Assembly (NCBI GenBank): GCA_051871515.1
Contig: JBJECY010000091.1
Location: 35,576-99,575 of the forward strand
Direction: 5' to 3'
DNA length: 64,000 nt
Source: SFTJ01 sp051871515
GTDB taxonomy: Bacteria > Bacteroidota > Bacteroidia > Bacteroidales > Muribaculaceae
The notes beneath the pieces are model-generated. The model was not told the DNA's origin. It worked only from the letters and a program-made list of their open reading frames with translations, and ran no database searches. Positions 8,828-17,699 of this stretch are shown piece after piece. A program made the position numbers and the translations under genes. Each line of letters opens with the position of its first letter. Positions within the stretch are counted from its first letter, which is position 1.

Positions 8828-9865
8828 CTAAAGCTGCTCTATTGCTTTAATCAGGCAATCAACATTTTGGGGCATGGTTGCCCAACTGGTGCAGAAGCGC
8901 ACTGCCGTGTGCTCCTTGTCAATGGGCTGCCATAGCGAGAACAGAAAATCTTGCTCAAGCGCTTTTATCTGGCTTTGGGTGAGTATGGGAAATTGCTGAT
9001 TGGTGGTGCTGTTGACCAGCATGGCAATACCTTTGGCTTCAAACGCCTGTTTTATGCGCATGGCTTGTTGCACGGCATGATGCGAGATGTTAAGGTAGAG
9101 ATTATTGCTGAACAGTTCAAGAAATTGCAGCCCCAGCAGTCTGCCTTTGGCAAGCATGCCGCCTTGCTGCTTGATGTGATACCGGAAGTGCTCAACGTGA
9201 TATTGCTGATTGGTGAACACCACCGCCTCGCCAAACAGCGCGCCCACCTTTGTTCCGCCAATGTAAAACACATCGCAAAGCTGTGCCAACTGACTGATGT
9301 CAACATCAGCATCTTGGGCAGCGAGGCCATATCCCAATCTGGCTCCGTCAATGAATAGCGGCAGGCTGTGGCTGCGGCACACGTTGTGCAACTCGTCAAG
9401 CTCACGATGAGTGTAGATGGTGCCTATTTCGGTAGGGAACGAGATATAGACCATGCCAGGCTGTACCATGTGCTCAGGGCCATCTTCGTTGAAATGGTCG
9501 TTAATGCATTGCTCAACTTGCGTTGCGGTGATTTTGCCGTTGGTGGCAGGCAGGCTCAGCACCTTGTGCCCGGTGTGCTCAATGGCTCCGGTTTCGTGCA
9601 CGTTGATGTGCCCGCTTTGGGCGCAAATCACGCCTTGATAGGGTCTCAGCAGCGAGGCAATCACTGTGGTGTTGGTTTGCGTGCCGCCTACCAGAAAATG
9701 CACGTCGGCATCCTGGCAGTTGATGGCATCTTTGATGGCTTGCGCGGCTTGGTGGCAGTAATGGTCCTCGCCGTAGCCCACGGTTTGTTCCATATTGGTG
9801 GCGGCAAGACGCTGCATTATTGCCGGATGCGCCCCTTCGTTGTAGTCACATTGGAATTGTATCAT
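8828..9865 (-). CDS. Low-specificity threonine aldolase family, PLP-dependent
   Basis: Fold-type I pyridoxal-phosphate enzyme of the beta-eliminating lyase family, most like L-threonine aldolases that split threonine or allo-threonine into glycine and acetaldehyde. The PLP-binding Lys lies in FYIGGTKVGALFGEA at about residue 207, preceded by the PLP-ring-nitrogen Asp in LPLFIDGARLGYG. The sequence FLVGGTQTNTTVIASLL matches the phosphate-binding part. Length (345) is normal. Whether the preferred substrate is threonine cannot be told from sequence. A TACTTTTG box on the minus strand at 9937-9944 may be its promoter. Confidence 0.88.
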   Translation of the reverse strand: MIQFQCDYNEGAHPAIMQRLAATNMEQTVGYGEDHYCHQAAQAIKDAINCQDADVHFLVGGTQTNTTVIASLLRPYQGVICAQSGHINVHETGAIEHTGHKVLSLPATNGKITATQVEQCINDHFNEDGPEHMVQPGMVYISFPTEIGTIYTHRELDELHNVCRSHSLPLFIDGARLGYGLAAQDADVDISQLAQLCDVFYIGGTKVGALFGEAVVFTNQQYHVEHFRYHIKQQGGMLAKGRLLGLQFLELFSNNLYLNISHHAVQQAMRIKQAFEAKGIAMLVNSTTNQQFPILTQSQIKALEQDFLFSLWQPIDKEHTAVRFCTSWATMPQNVDCLIKAIEQL

Positions 9866-10177
9866 TGCAGATGTATTGTTTTTTCTCGGTTATTCCCAAA
9901 AGTTTTTTCTCCCATATAGCAATTATATGGCTTTTACAAAAGTATAAAACTCCATGCCTTTTTTGTGCCTGTTTGATGAAAATTTTTCAGAAAAAGTTGC
10001 TTTGTGATTTTATTCAGTGCTGTGAAAATGGCGAATGGCTCGCAAGTTTCGGTTGAGATGTCTTTCATGGGGCCGTCGTTGAAGCCTATGATGGAAACAA
10101 ATCAACAAGAATGTGTCAGAAACTATTCAGAAATGCACAAAACTTTGCATGAAAAGTAAACTTTATTCGCCAAAAGA

Positions 10178-10207
10178 TTGTTGTAATGGAAAAATGTTGT
10201 ATATTTG
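10178..10207 (+). promoter_or_regulatory. Promoter of rho
   Basis: TTG at 10178-10180 and TATATTTG at 10200-10207 are 19 bases apart, a close match to the Bacteroidetes -33/-7 pattern. Transcription from here would start near 10214, leaving a leader of about 215 bases before the rho start codon. Confidence 0.65.
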
Positions 10208-10358
10208 CATCGCAAAATCAAAATAAACAAAACTCCGGCATAAGGTGTAAACTGAATAGTTGCACATTTAGTTACCTTGATAAGTGCCAAATCCTGTAAT
10301 TAAGTATTAACGCGTTTCTCATTAGTTTTTGAGAACACAAACCGAATCATGAAATTGT

Positions 10359-10398
10359 GATATTGCGCACATCTGAAACCGATGTGGTGGGTAATATC
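10359..10398 (+). promoter_or_regulatory. Hairpin in the rho leader
   Basis: GATATT (10359-10364) pairs with AATATC (10393-10398), and CACATC (10368-10373) pairs with GATGTG (10381-10386), around a seven-base loop and an internal loop. There is no T-run, so it is not a simple terminator. It ends 31 bases before the rho start codon. In other bacteria rho is autoregulated through its leader; a role here is inference. Confidence 0.4.
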
Positions 10399-10429
10399 GT
10401 AAATTCATCTATGTAATAAAAATATACCT

Positions 10430-12481
10430 ATGTATACTCTTTTAGAATTAAACTCTATGAATGAGTCGGACTTGCGTGCCTTAGCAAAATCATTTGGCAT
10501 CAAGAAGTCTGATTCAGAATCGTTAGAAACTCTTGCATACGCCATTATCGACCATGAGGCAGAGACTGCTTCAAAGGAGAAGGCTAATGATGCAAAAGAA
10601 AAGAAACCGGGCAGAAAGAAAAACGATAAGAAAGTTAGTGAAAAAGACACTGTAGCCAAAGAAAAAAAGCCTGCTGCCAAGAAAAAGACCACAACCAAGA
10701 AGCAGAACAAGACGGCTGAGAAATCGGCTGACGAAGAACTGGAGGCCAACGTTCAAGCCGAAGTTAAGGATGATGCTCAGCAAGAAGAGGTGAAAAAAAC
10801 TCGCCGCCGCACTCGCGTGGCTGAGGCAAAAGCTGAGTCGGCTGCTGAAACCGCTCAGCAAGAGCAGCAACCTGAGGCTGAGGCACCAAAAGAACCGGCT
10901 GCTGAAACACCGCAGCAAGAGGTTCAGGCCGCAGCTGCTTCTGAGCAAGAGCCTGCTCAATTTGTTGAACAAGTTAACGAGGCACCAGCTGCTAAACCTG
11001 TTGCAAAGAATGTTGATGAAATGCCGCAAGAGCCAACTCAGCGAGTGTTCACGCCACGCGTGTTTACTCCAAGCGGTTCGCCAGCTGAGAAAAAAGAAAA
11101 CTCGCTTGATGAGTTTTTCCCTGCCGCAGCAAGTTTCCGCCCACGCTCACAGCAAGAGCGCGAAGAGGCTGCCAAGCGCGCAGCTGAGGAAGCAAAACGT
11201 GCCGCTGAAGAGGCTGCCAAGGCCACTATAATACTGCAAGAACCAAAGGTTGAGAAAGAACAACCAAAATCAAAAAAGCAAAAGAAACAACAAAAGCAGC
11301 AACAGGCACAGCAAAAAGCACAACAGCAACAAGACAATCCATATCTCGATAATCCATATAATTTTGAAGGAATCCTCAAGGGCAAGGGTTTGCTTGAAGT
11401 GATGCCTGATGGCTATGGCTTCTTGCGCTCGTCGGACTACAACTATCTCACTTCGCCCGACGATGTGTATGTGTCGCAAGCACAAATCAAGCAATACAGC
11501 CTAAAGACCGGCGATATTGTTGAGGGTAACATTCGTCCGCCGCGCGAAGGCGAGAAATATTTCCCATTGTGTGGCGTTGACACCATCAACGGTGCGTTGC
11601 CTGAGCTTGCCCGCGACCGTGTGCCTTTTGAACACCTCACTCCGCTGTTCCCTGATGAGAAATTCGACCTTGTGAGCAAGAAGAATCCAAATATATCGAT
11701 GCGCGTGGTTGATATGTTCTCGCCAATTGGTAAGGGTCAGCGCGGTTTGATTGTGGCACCGCCAAAGGCTGGTAAGACCGTGTTGCTCAAAGATATAGCC
11801 AATGCTATTGCCGAGAATCACCCTCGCACTCACTTGATTATATTGCTCATTGACGAGCGCCCCGAGGAGGTTACCGATATGCGCCGCAGTGTGCGTGCCG
11901 ACGTTATTGCATCGACCTTCGATGAGCCTGCCGAGCGCCACGTGAAGATTGCCGGATTGGTGCTTGAAAGTGCCAAGCGCATGGTGGAATGTGGACACGA
12001 TGTGGTGATTTTGCTTGACTCAATCACTCGTTTGGCTCGAGCCTACAACACCAATCAACCTGCGTCGGGCAAGATACTTTCAGGTGGTGTTGATGCCAAC
12101 GCCTTGCAAAAGCCTAAGAGGTTCTTTGGTGCCGCCCGCAACATTGAGGGCGGAGGTAGCCTCACCATCATTGCAACTGCCCTTATTGAAACCGGCAGCA
12201 AGATGGATGAAGTGATTTTTGAGGAATTTAAGGGTACGGGTAACATGGAGCTTCAGCTCGACCGCAAACTCTCAAACAAGCGCATATTCCCGGCTGTGGA
12301 CATTGTGGCATCGAGCACTCGTCGCGACGATTTGCTCATTCGTCCGGAATTAAATTCACGCATGTGGGTACTGCGTAATTTCTTAAGTGACCGCACCACC
12401 ATTGAAGCTATGGAATTTATAAAAGACCAAATGGAAAAGACTCGCAGCAACGAAGAGTTGCTACTTACTATGGACCGTTGA
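10430..12481 (+). CDS. rho: Transcription termination factor Rho with long disordered insertion
   Basis: Hexameric RNA-dependent helicase that ends transcription. The order of parts is: an N-terminal Rho_N helical domain (about 1-42); a low-complexity region (about 45-300) first rich in Lys, then in Glu/Gln/Ala/Pro; the OB-fold RNA-binding domain (from about 302, with GLLEVMPDGYGFLRS); and the ATPase core with Walker A APPKAGKT at about 442 and Walker B IILLIDERPEEV. The secondary-site loop GGVDANALQKPKRFFGAAR is present. At 683 residues it is about 260 longer than the E. coli protein, all in the insertion. Such insertions are known in Bacteroidetes Rho, where they have been linked to phase separation. 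A strong bidirectional terminator follows. Confidence 0.96.
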   Translation: MYTLLELNSMNESDLRALAKSFGIKKSDSESLETLAYAIIDHEAETASKEKANDAKEKKPGRKKNDKKVSEKDTVAKEKKPAAKKKTTTKKQNKTAEKSADEELEANVQAEVKDDAQQEEVKKTRRRTRVAEAKAESAAETAQQEQQPEAEAPKEPAAETPQQEVQAAAASEQEPAQFVEQVNEAPAAKPVAKNVDEMPQEPTQRVFTPRVFTPSGSPAEKKENSLDEFFPAAASFRPRSQQEREEAAKRAAEEAKRAAEEAAKATIILQEPKVEKEQPKSKKQKKQQKQQQAQQKAQQQQDNPYLDNPYNFEGILKGKGLLEVMPDGYGFLRSSDYNYLTSPDDVYVSQAQIKQYSLKTGDIVEGNIRPPREGEKYFPLCGVDTINGALPELARDRVPFEHLTPLFPDEKFDLVSKKNPNISMRVVDMFSPIGKGQRGLIVAPPKAGKTVLLKDIANAIAENHPRTHLIILLIDERPEEVTDMRRSVRADVIASTFDEPAERHVKIAGLVLESAKRMVECGHDVVILLDSITRLARAYNTNQPASGKILSGGVDANALQKPKRFFGAARNIEGGGSLTIIATALIETGSKMDEVIFEEFKGTGNMELQLDRKLSNKRIFPAVDIVASSTRRDDLLIRPELNSRMWVLRNFLSDRTTIEAMEFIKDQMEKTRSNEELLLTMDR

Positions 12482-12507
12482 GGCGTGTAGCTTTTTCATG
12501 GATGATA

Positions 12508-12546
12508 AAAAAGGCTGAACTCTTTGCAAAGAGTTCAGCTTTTTTG
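12508..12546 (+). terminator. Intrinsic terminator after rho, probably bidirectional
   Basis: A perfect palindrome runs from GCTGAACTCTTTG (12514-12526) into its complement CAAAGAGTTCAGC (12527-12539). It is flanked by A residues on the left and T residues on the right, so it can terminate rho and also the convergent minus-strand gene ending at 12564. Confidence 0.85.
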
Positions 12547-12563
12547 TTATGCTTGCGTTGCTG

Positions 12564-13265
12564 TTATTGCGAGTTCTTGCTGAGGTATTGAACTATCTGC
12601 TGCAAAGTGGTGTCTTTGAGCAGAACTGTCATGTTTGCGCCAAGCAGATAAAGCGTGGGAATCTTGGGCAGATAATAGGTTTCTTGCTCATCAATTACGG
12701 CTTGGCTATCCCATCCGTTCACTATTATGCCGGGCATTGGCGTTGAGAGCCATGTTTGCCTGTCATCGTAGGGGTAAATGCCAATTATTGACAGTTTGTT
12801 TTGCTCAACCATGCTGCATAGCAGCTGGTTTTGGGTGATAGCGTGCTTCAGTTGGGCGCACTCGTCGCAGTCGGGGTCGTTGAAAAGTAGAATACAAAAA
12901 GGTGTATCGTATTCGCTTAGGCTGTGGCTGGCATCATCGGGGGTGATGAAAGCAATGTCGGCAGCTTGTTGCCCGGGGCGATTTTTAAGCGCATTAGTAA
13001 GCTGCATCTGTGGTCGCACCTTGTCGGCATCGGTGAGTAGGGGAGAGTTGAGCAAAGCATTCAGCACCTCAATGTAGATGTCCTCGTCGTAGCCTTCACT
13101 GCCGGCTGTGTAAAGAAACTGCTCGGCTTGCCGGGCTTGTGAAAGCACGGCCTCGCGGCTGTGAGCACCCTTGATGCGGTCAACATAGCCCATTGAGCAA
13201 TATTGCGCTTTCACGCTCAGCGAGCACAAGATTGTGATTAGATATGTAGTGAATAGCTTTCTCAT
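12564..13265 (-). CDS. Exported DUF5106/thioredoxin-like protein
   Basis: A 233-residue protein with a short N-terminal hydrophobic signal (KLFTTYLITILCSLSVKA). The C-terminal half resembles a thioredoxin fold: a beta strand PFCILLFNDPDCDECAQLK with the CxxC pair CDEC, and later a cis-Pro-like strand LPKIPTLYLLG. The N-terminal half matches the helical DUF5106 domain found before TlpA-like domains in Bacteroidetes. It probably acts as a periplasmic thiol-disulfide protein, but the partner is unknown and the exact domain match could not be tested. A minus-strand TAACTTTG box lies at 13270-13277, very close to the start codon. Confidence 0.7.
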   Translation of the reverse strand: MRKLFTTYLITILCSLSVKAQYCSMGYVDRIKGAHSREAVLSQARQAEQFLYTAGSEGYDEDIYIEVLNALLNSPLLTDADKVRPQMQLTNALKNRPGQQAADIAFITPDDASHSLSEYDTPFCILLFNDPDCDECAQLKHAITQNQLLCSMVEQNKLSIIGIYPYDDRQTWLSTPMPGIIVNGWDSQAVIDEQETYYLPKIPTLYLLGANMTVLLKDTTLQQIVQYLSKNSQ

Positions 13266-13268
13266 GTC

Positions 13269-13297
13269 GCAAAGTTAAATAAATTTCTTAACTTTGC
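13269..13297. promoter_or_regulatory. Divergent -7 boxes forming a 10-base inverted repeat
   Basis: GCAAAGTTAA (13269-13278) and TTAACTTTGC (13288-13297) are exact inverted repeats nine bases apart. Each contains TAACTTTG, the Bacteroidetes -7 element: one reads leftward into the DUF5106 gene, the other rightward into the YbaK-type gene. The two promoters therefore face apart and share a central region. Confidence 0.5.
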
Positions 13298-13323
13298 ATA
13301 AAAGGAATAATTTTTTTGAGAAT

Positions 13324-13815
13324 ATGTCAGGGATTAACAAGACCAATGCGGCGCGGCTGCTCGATAAGGCCAAGATTGGCTATGAGCTGGTGCCCTATGT
13401 GGTTGATGAAAACGATTTGGCTGCATCGCACATTGCCAGCCAACTTGGCGAGGATATTCGCCAGGTGTTTAAGACCCTTGTGCTCAAGGGCGAGAAAAGC
13501 GGCTATTTTGTGTGCGTGGTGCCCGGTAATGCCGAGGTCGATTTGAAAAAGGCTGCTAAGGTGTCGGGCAACAAAAAGGTTGACTTGATACCGATGAAAG
13601 ATTTGCTGCCCACCACCGGTTACATCAGGGGCGGCTGCTCGCCTGTGGGCATGAAGAAGCGGTTTCCCACATATTTTCATTGCACCTGCCGTGATTTTGC
13701 GTATATCTACGTGAGTGCCGGAGTGCGAGGGCTGCAACTGAAGGTTGCTCCGGGCGATTTGGTGAATTATGTTGGCGCCACGGTTGCCGACATTGTCGCC
13801 GAAACCGGCGAATGA
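13324..13815 (+). CDS. ybaK: YbaK/EbsC-type Cys-tRNA(Pro) deacylase
   Basis: Trans-editing hydrolase that clears mischarged Cys-tRNA(Pro). The 163-residue product has the single YbaK domain: the N-terminal segment NAARLLDKAKIGYELVPY, the catalytic-region strand QVFKTLVLKG with the conserved Lys, CVVPGNAEVDLKKAAK, and the GGCSPVGMKK motif near residue 108. ATG 13324 is chosen because the upstream alternative (13294) lies inside the -7 box. Free-standing YbaK and ProX-type proteins share this fold; the KTL and GG-SP features favour YbaK. Confidence 0.9.
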   Translation: MSGINKTNAARLLDKAKIGYELVPYVVDENDLAASHIASQLGEDIRQVFKTLVLKGEKSGYFVCVVPGNAEVDLKKAAKVSGNKKVDLIPMKDLLPTTGYIRGGCSPVGMKKRFPTYFHCTCRDFAYIYVSAGVRGLQLKVAPGDLVNYVGATVADIVAETGE

Positions 13816-13885
13816 GTGCCCTGCAACCCAAAAGAAAGAGAATTTTTCATTTGAGAACTAACCATAAAACAGATAAAGCGATAAT

Positions 13886-14962
13886 ATGCGAAACGTGTTT
13901 GGCGAAGTATTTCGTATTGCAACATTTGGCGAGAGCCATGGCGCGGCTATTGGCGGCGTGATTGACGGTATGCCGGCAGGCATAGCCATTAACCTTGATG
14001 AAATTCAGCATGAGCTTGACAGGCGCCGTCCCGGTCAGTCGTCGATTGTGACAGCTCGCAACGAGAGTGACCGTGTTGAGGTGCTGTCAGGAATTTTTCA
14101 GGGTGTCACCACTGGCACTCCCATTGGTTTTGTCATCTACAATCAAGACCATCATTCGGCCGATTATAGTGAGATTGCCAAGTGCTTCCGTCCATCACAT
14201 GCCGACTATACTTACACCGAGAAATACGGTATGCGCGACTATCGCGGAGGCGGACGCTCGTCGGCGCGCGAAACGGCTGCCCGAGTGGTGGGTGGTGCTT
14301 TTGCCAAGCAGGCTTTGCGTCAGTTGGGCATTGAAGTGACGGCTTACACCTCGCAGGTGGGAGAGATTGCCCTTGATGCCGATTACAGAAAATATAATCT
14401 CGCTAAGGTTGATGACAACATAGTGCGCTGTCCGCACGAACCTACCGCTGAGAAGATGATTGAGCTAATTAAGCAAGTGCGCGCTGATGGTGACACCATT
14501 GGCGGAGTTATCACTTGTGTAATAAAAGGTGTGCCTGTGGGACTGGGCGAGCCTGTGTTTGGGCGTTTGCATGCCTCACTGGGCGCTGCTATGCTCAGCA
14601 TCAATGCGGTGAAAGGGTTTGAATATGGCTTGGGGTTTGGCTTTGCCACAATGCGCGGCAGCGAGGTGAACGACCGTTTTGTGTGCCGCGACGGCGAGGT
14701 GCACACTGTGACCAACAATTCGGGTGGCATACAAGGTGGCATCTCAAACGGCGAGGATATTTATTTCAGAGTTGCATTTAAGCCCGTTGCCACTTTGCTC
14801 AAAGACGTTAACACCATCAACAGCGACGGCGAGGAGATGGTGCTGCATGCCAAAGGTCGTCACGACCCTTGTGTGTTGCCGCGTGCGGTGCCTGTGGTTG
14901 AGGCTATGGCGGCAATCACCGTGCTCGATAATTATCTCTTAAACAAAACCGTGCATCTTTAA
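13886..14962 (+). CDS. aroC: Chorismate synthase
   Basis: Last enzyme of the shikimate pathway, converting 5-enolpyruvylshikimate 3-phosphate to chorismate with reduced FMN. Family signatures are clear: GESHGAAIGGVIDGMPAG at residue 12, RRPGQS at about 48, YRGGGRSSARETA at about 126, and GGIQGGISNGEDI at about 281. Length (358) is standard. It is followed after 28 bases by a radical SAM gene on the same strand. Confidence 0.97.
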   Translation: MRNVFGEVFRIATFGESHGAAIGGVIDGMPAGIAINLDEIQHELDRRRPGQSSIVTARNESDRVEVLSGIFQGVTTGTPIGFVIYNQDHHSADYSEIAKCFRPSHADYTYTEKYGMRDYRGGGRSSARETAARVVGGAFAKQALRQLGIEVTAYTSQVGEIALDADYRKYNLAKVDDNIVRCPHEPTAEKMIELIKQVRADGDTIGGVITCVIKGVPVGLGEPVFGRLHASLGAAMLSINAVKGFEYGLGFGFATMRGSEVNDRFVCRDGEVHTVTNNSGGIQGGISNGEDIYFRVAFKPVATLLKDVNTINSDGEEMVLHAKGRHDPCVLPRAVPVVEAMAAITVLDNYLLNKTVHL

Positions 14963-14990
14963 TGCTCGTTTCCCACTAAAGAGTCAGGCG

Positions 14991-15911
14991 ATGGCAGGCT
15001 ACTATGATTATTCGCAATTTTTGAGCAAGCACTTTGGCGTGAAGGTGCAGAAACTGGCAATTGATGCCGGTCTCAAATGCCCCAATCGCGACGGCACTAA
15101 GGGTGTTGGCGGTTGCATCTATTGCAATAACCTATCATTTAATCCTGCTTATTGCCAAGAAGCCGAATCATTGGTGAGCCGGCAGATTGCACAAGGAAAG
15201 GAGTTTTTTGCCCGCAAATATCCTGAGATGAAGTATTTGGCTTATTTTCAGGCTTATACCAACACCTATGGCGAGTTTAACCGTTTGCGGGAGCTTTATG
15301 AGGAGGCTCTTGCACAGCCCGATGTTGTGGGACTGATAATTGCCACGCGCCCTGATTGTGTGCCCAATGAGTTGCTGCATTATCTTGGTGAACTGTCGCG
15401 CCGCTGTTTTGTGATGATTGAATATGGCGTTGAGAGTTCACACGATGCCACACTAAAGCTCATAAACCGTGGCCACACATGGGCCGATGTGGTGGATGCC
15501 GTGAATCGTACCGCCGATGCAGGCGTGCTGTGCGGCGCACATCTGATAATGGGTTTGCCGGGTGAAACGCTCAATCACATGATTGAAACCATAAAACGCA
15601 TTTCTCAGCTGAGGGTGAGCACCGTGAAGCTGCATCAGTTGCAGGTGATACGCGGCACCAAGCTTGCGCAGATGTGCGCAGCCGGTGAAGTTGACGTGCA
15701 GCATTGGAGTGCTGAAGAATATATTGATGTGTGCTTGTGCTTGCTGCAATATCTGCGAGCTGATATTGCTGTTGAGCGGTTTGTGTCGCAGTCGCCGGGC
15801 GATTTGCTTATTTCGCCGCGCTGGGGGCTAAAGAATTATGAGTTTACCCATCTTTTGCAGGCGCGCATTGCCAAGATGCAAGTGGTACAGGGCAGCAAAT
15901 CAGCCAAGTAA
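14991..15911 (+). CDS. TIGR01212 family radical SAM protein (YhcC-like)
   Basis: A 306-residue radical S-adenosylmethionine enzyme. The N-terminal cysteines are arranged as KCPNRDGTKGVGGCIYC, the wide CPNRDG...GGCxYC signature of the TIGR01212/YhcC group rather than the common CxxxCxxC. The C-terminal part has the GAHLIMGLPGET and STVKLHQLQVIRGT motifs of a TIM-barrel radical SAM core. No reaction is established for the group. It lies in the aroC transcription unit; whether that is functional or incidental is unknown. The convergent histidine kinase gene ends 17 bases away. Confidence 0.85.
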   Translation: MAGYYDYSQFLSKHFGVKVQKLAIDAGLKCPNRDGTKGVGGCIYCNNLSFNPAYCQEAESLVSRQIAQGKEFFARKYPEMKYLAYFQAYTNTYGEFNRLRELYEEALAQPDVVGLIIATRPDCVPNELLHYLGELSRRCFVMIEYGVESSHDATLKLINRGHTWADVVDAVNRTADAGVLCGAHLIMGLPGETLNHMIETIKRISQLRVSTVKLHQLQVIRGTKLAQMCAAGEVDVQHWSAEEYIDVCLCLLQYLRADIAVERFVSQSPGDLLISPRWGLKNYEFTHLLQARIAKMQVVQGSKSAK

Positions 15912-15928
15912 GCACACTGCAAAAATCA

Positions 15929-17008
15929 TTATTTGCCTTTGTCGAGGTTGAAGATGAATTGAAGCCCTCCTTCGGGATGATTTCGAGCTTCAATGGTCCA
16001 TCCGTGCAACTCAACCGACTCTTTCACTATCGACAATCCTAAGCCGCTACTGCTGATGTTGCGGTTTTTGTCGCGGTCGATGCGATAAAAGCGGTCGAAA
16101 ATCTTTGTGAGATATTCCGTGTCAACGCCTTTGCCGTTGTCGCGAAACGAGAGGTGCTGGTCGTCAAGCATCTCCACCACAATCTTGTTGCCGCCTGAAT
16201 AGAACACGGCATTCTTTGAGAGGTTGCTGAAGATGTTATAGAGTACGGTTGAATTTGAGCGCACAATGAGTGGACTATTGATGAGATTCACAAAGGTTAT
16301 TCCGTTTTTCTCAAACAGTGGCGCCAAGTCGTCGGCAATGGTGTTGAGCGTGTCAATCAGGTCAATGTCATCCATCAAAATGGCGTCTTTGCCATTCTCA
16401 ATGCGTGTGATAACGCTCATGTTAAATGCCATGTTTTGCAGCCTGAGGGTGTTGTCAAGGCACTTTTTCAAAAAGTGTTGTCTCATCTCGGGGGTAATGG
16501 CATTGTCATGTTCAAGCAGAGTGTCAATGTATCCCTGAATGATGCCTATGGGTGTTTTTATTTCATGGTTAAGGTTGTTGGCAAGAATCTGTTTTGAGCG
16601 CAGCGCCTCTTTTTGCTTGTTGATTGATTCCTGCTGCGCTGCTTGCTGCTCGGTGCGTATGCGTTCCACTTTTTTCACTTCGTCAAAAAGACGTTGTGCA
16701 ATGAGTTTGAGCGCTCTGGTTGAGATGTTGTTGGGTACTTGGGTGGGTGTGCCGTCGGAGAGCGATTGCACAAACTTTTGCAGGTTGGCAATGTCGCGGC
16801 TGAACACAAAAGCATAGAACGCCGACACTGCTGTGCTGCAAATGGCCACCAGCAAGATAATGGCAATGGCGCTCGATAGCGAAAATTCGATATCGAGCAT
16901 TATTATTGCCAATAGACCTAACAGGGTTATTACCCAGATAGTCACCGAGAAGGTGATGAATACCTTTAGGGGGTAACTACTATTTTTCCAACTTTTTTTG
17001 GAATCCAT
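15929..17008 (-). CDS. Sensor histidine kinase
   Basis: Membrane histidine kinase of 359 residues. Two membrane segments lie at about 15-36 and 45-69 with almost no periplasmic loop, followed by a HAMP-like linker and a coiled region. The dimerisation/phosphoacceptor domain has His148 in NLNHEIKTP. The ATPase domain shows the N box (IFSNLSKNAVFY), G1 (FRDNGKGV), F box (FDRFYRIDRDKN) and G2 (SSGLGLSIVKE). The absence of an external sensor domain suggests it senses the membrane or an internal signal, or works with a partner. It overlaps the response regulator gene by 29 bases, so the pair is translated together. Confidence 0.93.
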   Translation of the reverse strand: MDSKKSWKNSSYPLKVFITFSVTIWVITLLGLLAIIMLDIEFSLSSAIAIILLVAICSTAVSAFYAFVFSRDIANLQKFVQSLSDGTPTQVPNNISTRALKLIAQRLFDEVKKVERIRTEQQAAQQESINKQKEALRSKQILANNLNHEIKTPIGIIQGYIDTLLEHDNAITPEMRQHFLKKCLDNTLRLQNMAFNMSVITRIENGKDAILMDDIDLIDTLNTIADDLAPLFEKNGITFVNLINSPLIVRSNSTVLYNIFSNLSKNAVFYSGGNKIVVEMLDDQHLSFRDNGKGVDTEYLTKIFDRFYRIDRDKNRNISSSGLGLSIVKESVELHGWTIEARNHPEGGLQFIFNLDKGK

Positions 17009-17699
17009 AGCCGTAGCCTAAACGAGTGGTGAGGTAATTGCCATATTCGCCAATTTTTTTGCGCAGGCGAGTGATGTTGGTGTCGATGGCGCGCTCTGTC
17101 ACCTCGTCTTTGCGTCCCCATATATTTGAGATAATCTCTTTGCGGGTGTAGATGCAGTTGGGGTTTGAGAGGAAGAAAACAAGTAGTTCAAACTCGGTCT
17201 TGGTGAGTCTAATCGGCTCGTCGTTGATGAGGCATTGCTTGTTTTTGCGGAAGATGCGCAAGCCTAAAAATTCAATGTCCGATTCCTCGGGGCTTACGGG
17301 TTGGTGACTGTTGTCGAACTTGCGAATCATGTCGGCGCGACGCAACAGGCTGCGAACACGTGCAAGCACTTCGCGAATACGGAATGGTTTCACAATGTAG
17401 TCGTCACCGCCAATGTTGAGGCCCTTGATGCGGGCATCCTCGCTGTTGAGTGCACTGCAGAAGATGATGGGCGTAAACTCGGTCTCGGGGTCGCTCTTGA
17501 GCTTTTTAGCCAGTTCATAGCCATTCATATTTTTCATCATAATATCAAGTATGATGAGTGAATATGACTTGATGTTTTGGCGCAGAGCTTCTTCTGCACT
17601 TGAAACCACGTTCACTGAATAACCTTCAAGTTCAAGGTTGTATTGCAGAATCTCGCATATTGATTCTTCGTCGTCGACAATCAGAATTTTCTTGTCCAT
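16980..17699 (-). CDS. OmpR/PhoB-family response regulator
   Basis: Two-domain transcription factor, 239 residues. The receiver domain (1-120) has the acidic pocket D9-D10, the phosphoacceptor Asp52 in LIILDIMM and Lys104 in YIVKPF. The C-terminal winged-helix domain (about 140-236) has LTKTEFELLVFFLSNPN, the recognition-helix region RAIDTNITRLRKKIG and the wing TRLGYGYGF. It is first in the operon with the kinase and overlaps its start by 29 bases. Its targets cannot be read from the sequence; the arrangement resembles RprXY of Bacteroides, but that identity is not proven here. Confidence 0.93.
   Translation of the reverse strand: MDKKILIVDDEESICEILQYNLELEGYSVNVVSSAEEALRQNIKSYSLIILDIMMKNMNGYELAKKLKSDPETEFTPIIFCSALNSEDARIKGLNIGGDDYIVKPFRIREVLARVRSLLRRADMIRKFDNSHQPVSPEESDIEFLGLRIFRKNKQCLINDEPIRLTKTEFELLVFFLSNPNCIYTRKEIISNIWGRKDEVTERAIDTNITRLRKKIGEYGNYLTTRLGYGYGFQKKLEK

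Larger units (their letters stand above)
9866..10429. other. Intergenic region between the aldolase gene and rho
   Basis: This 564-base A/T-rich region holds two divergent promoters: a minus-strand TACTTTTG box at 9937-9944 for the aldolase gene, and the rho promoter at 10178-10207. The stretch 9950-10177 contains no convincing coding sequence or RNA gene. The part from about 10214 to 10429 would be an untranslated rho leader and contains the hairpin listed separately. Confidence 0.6.
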
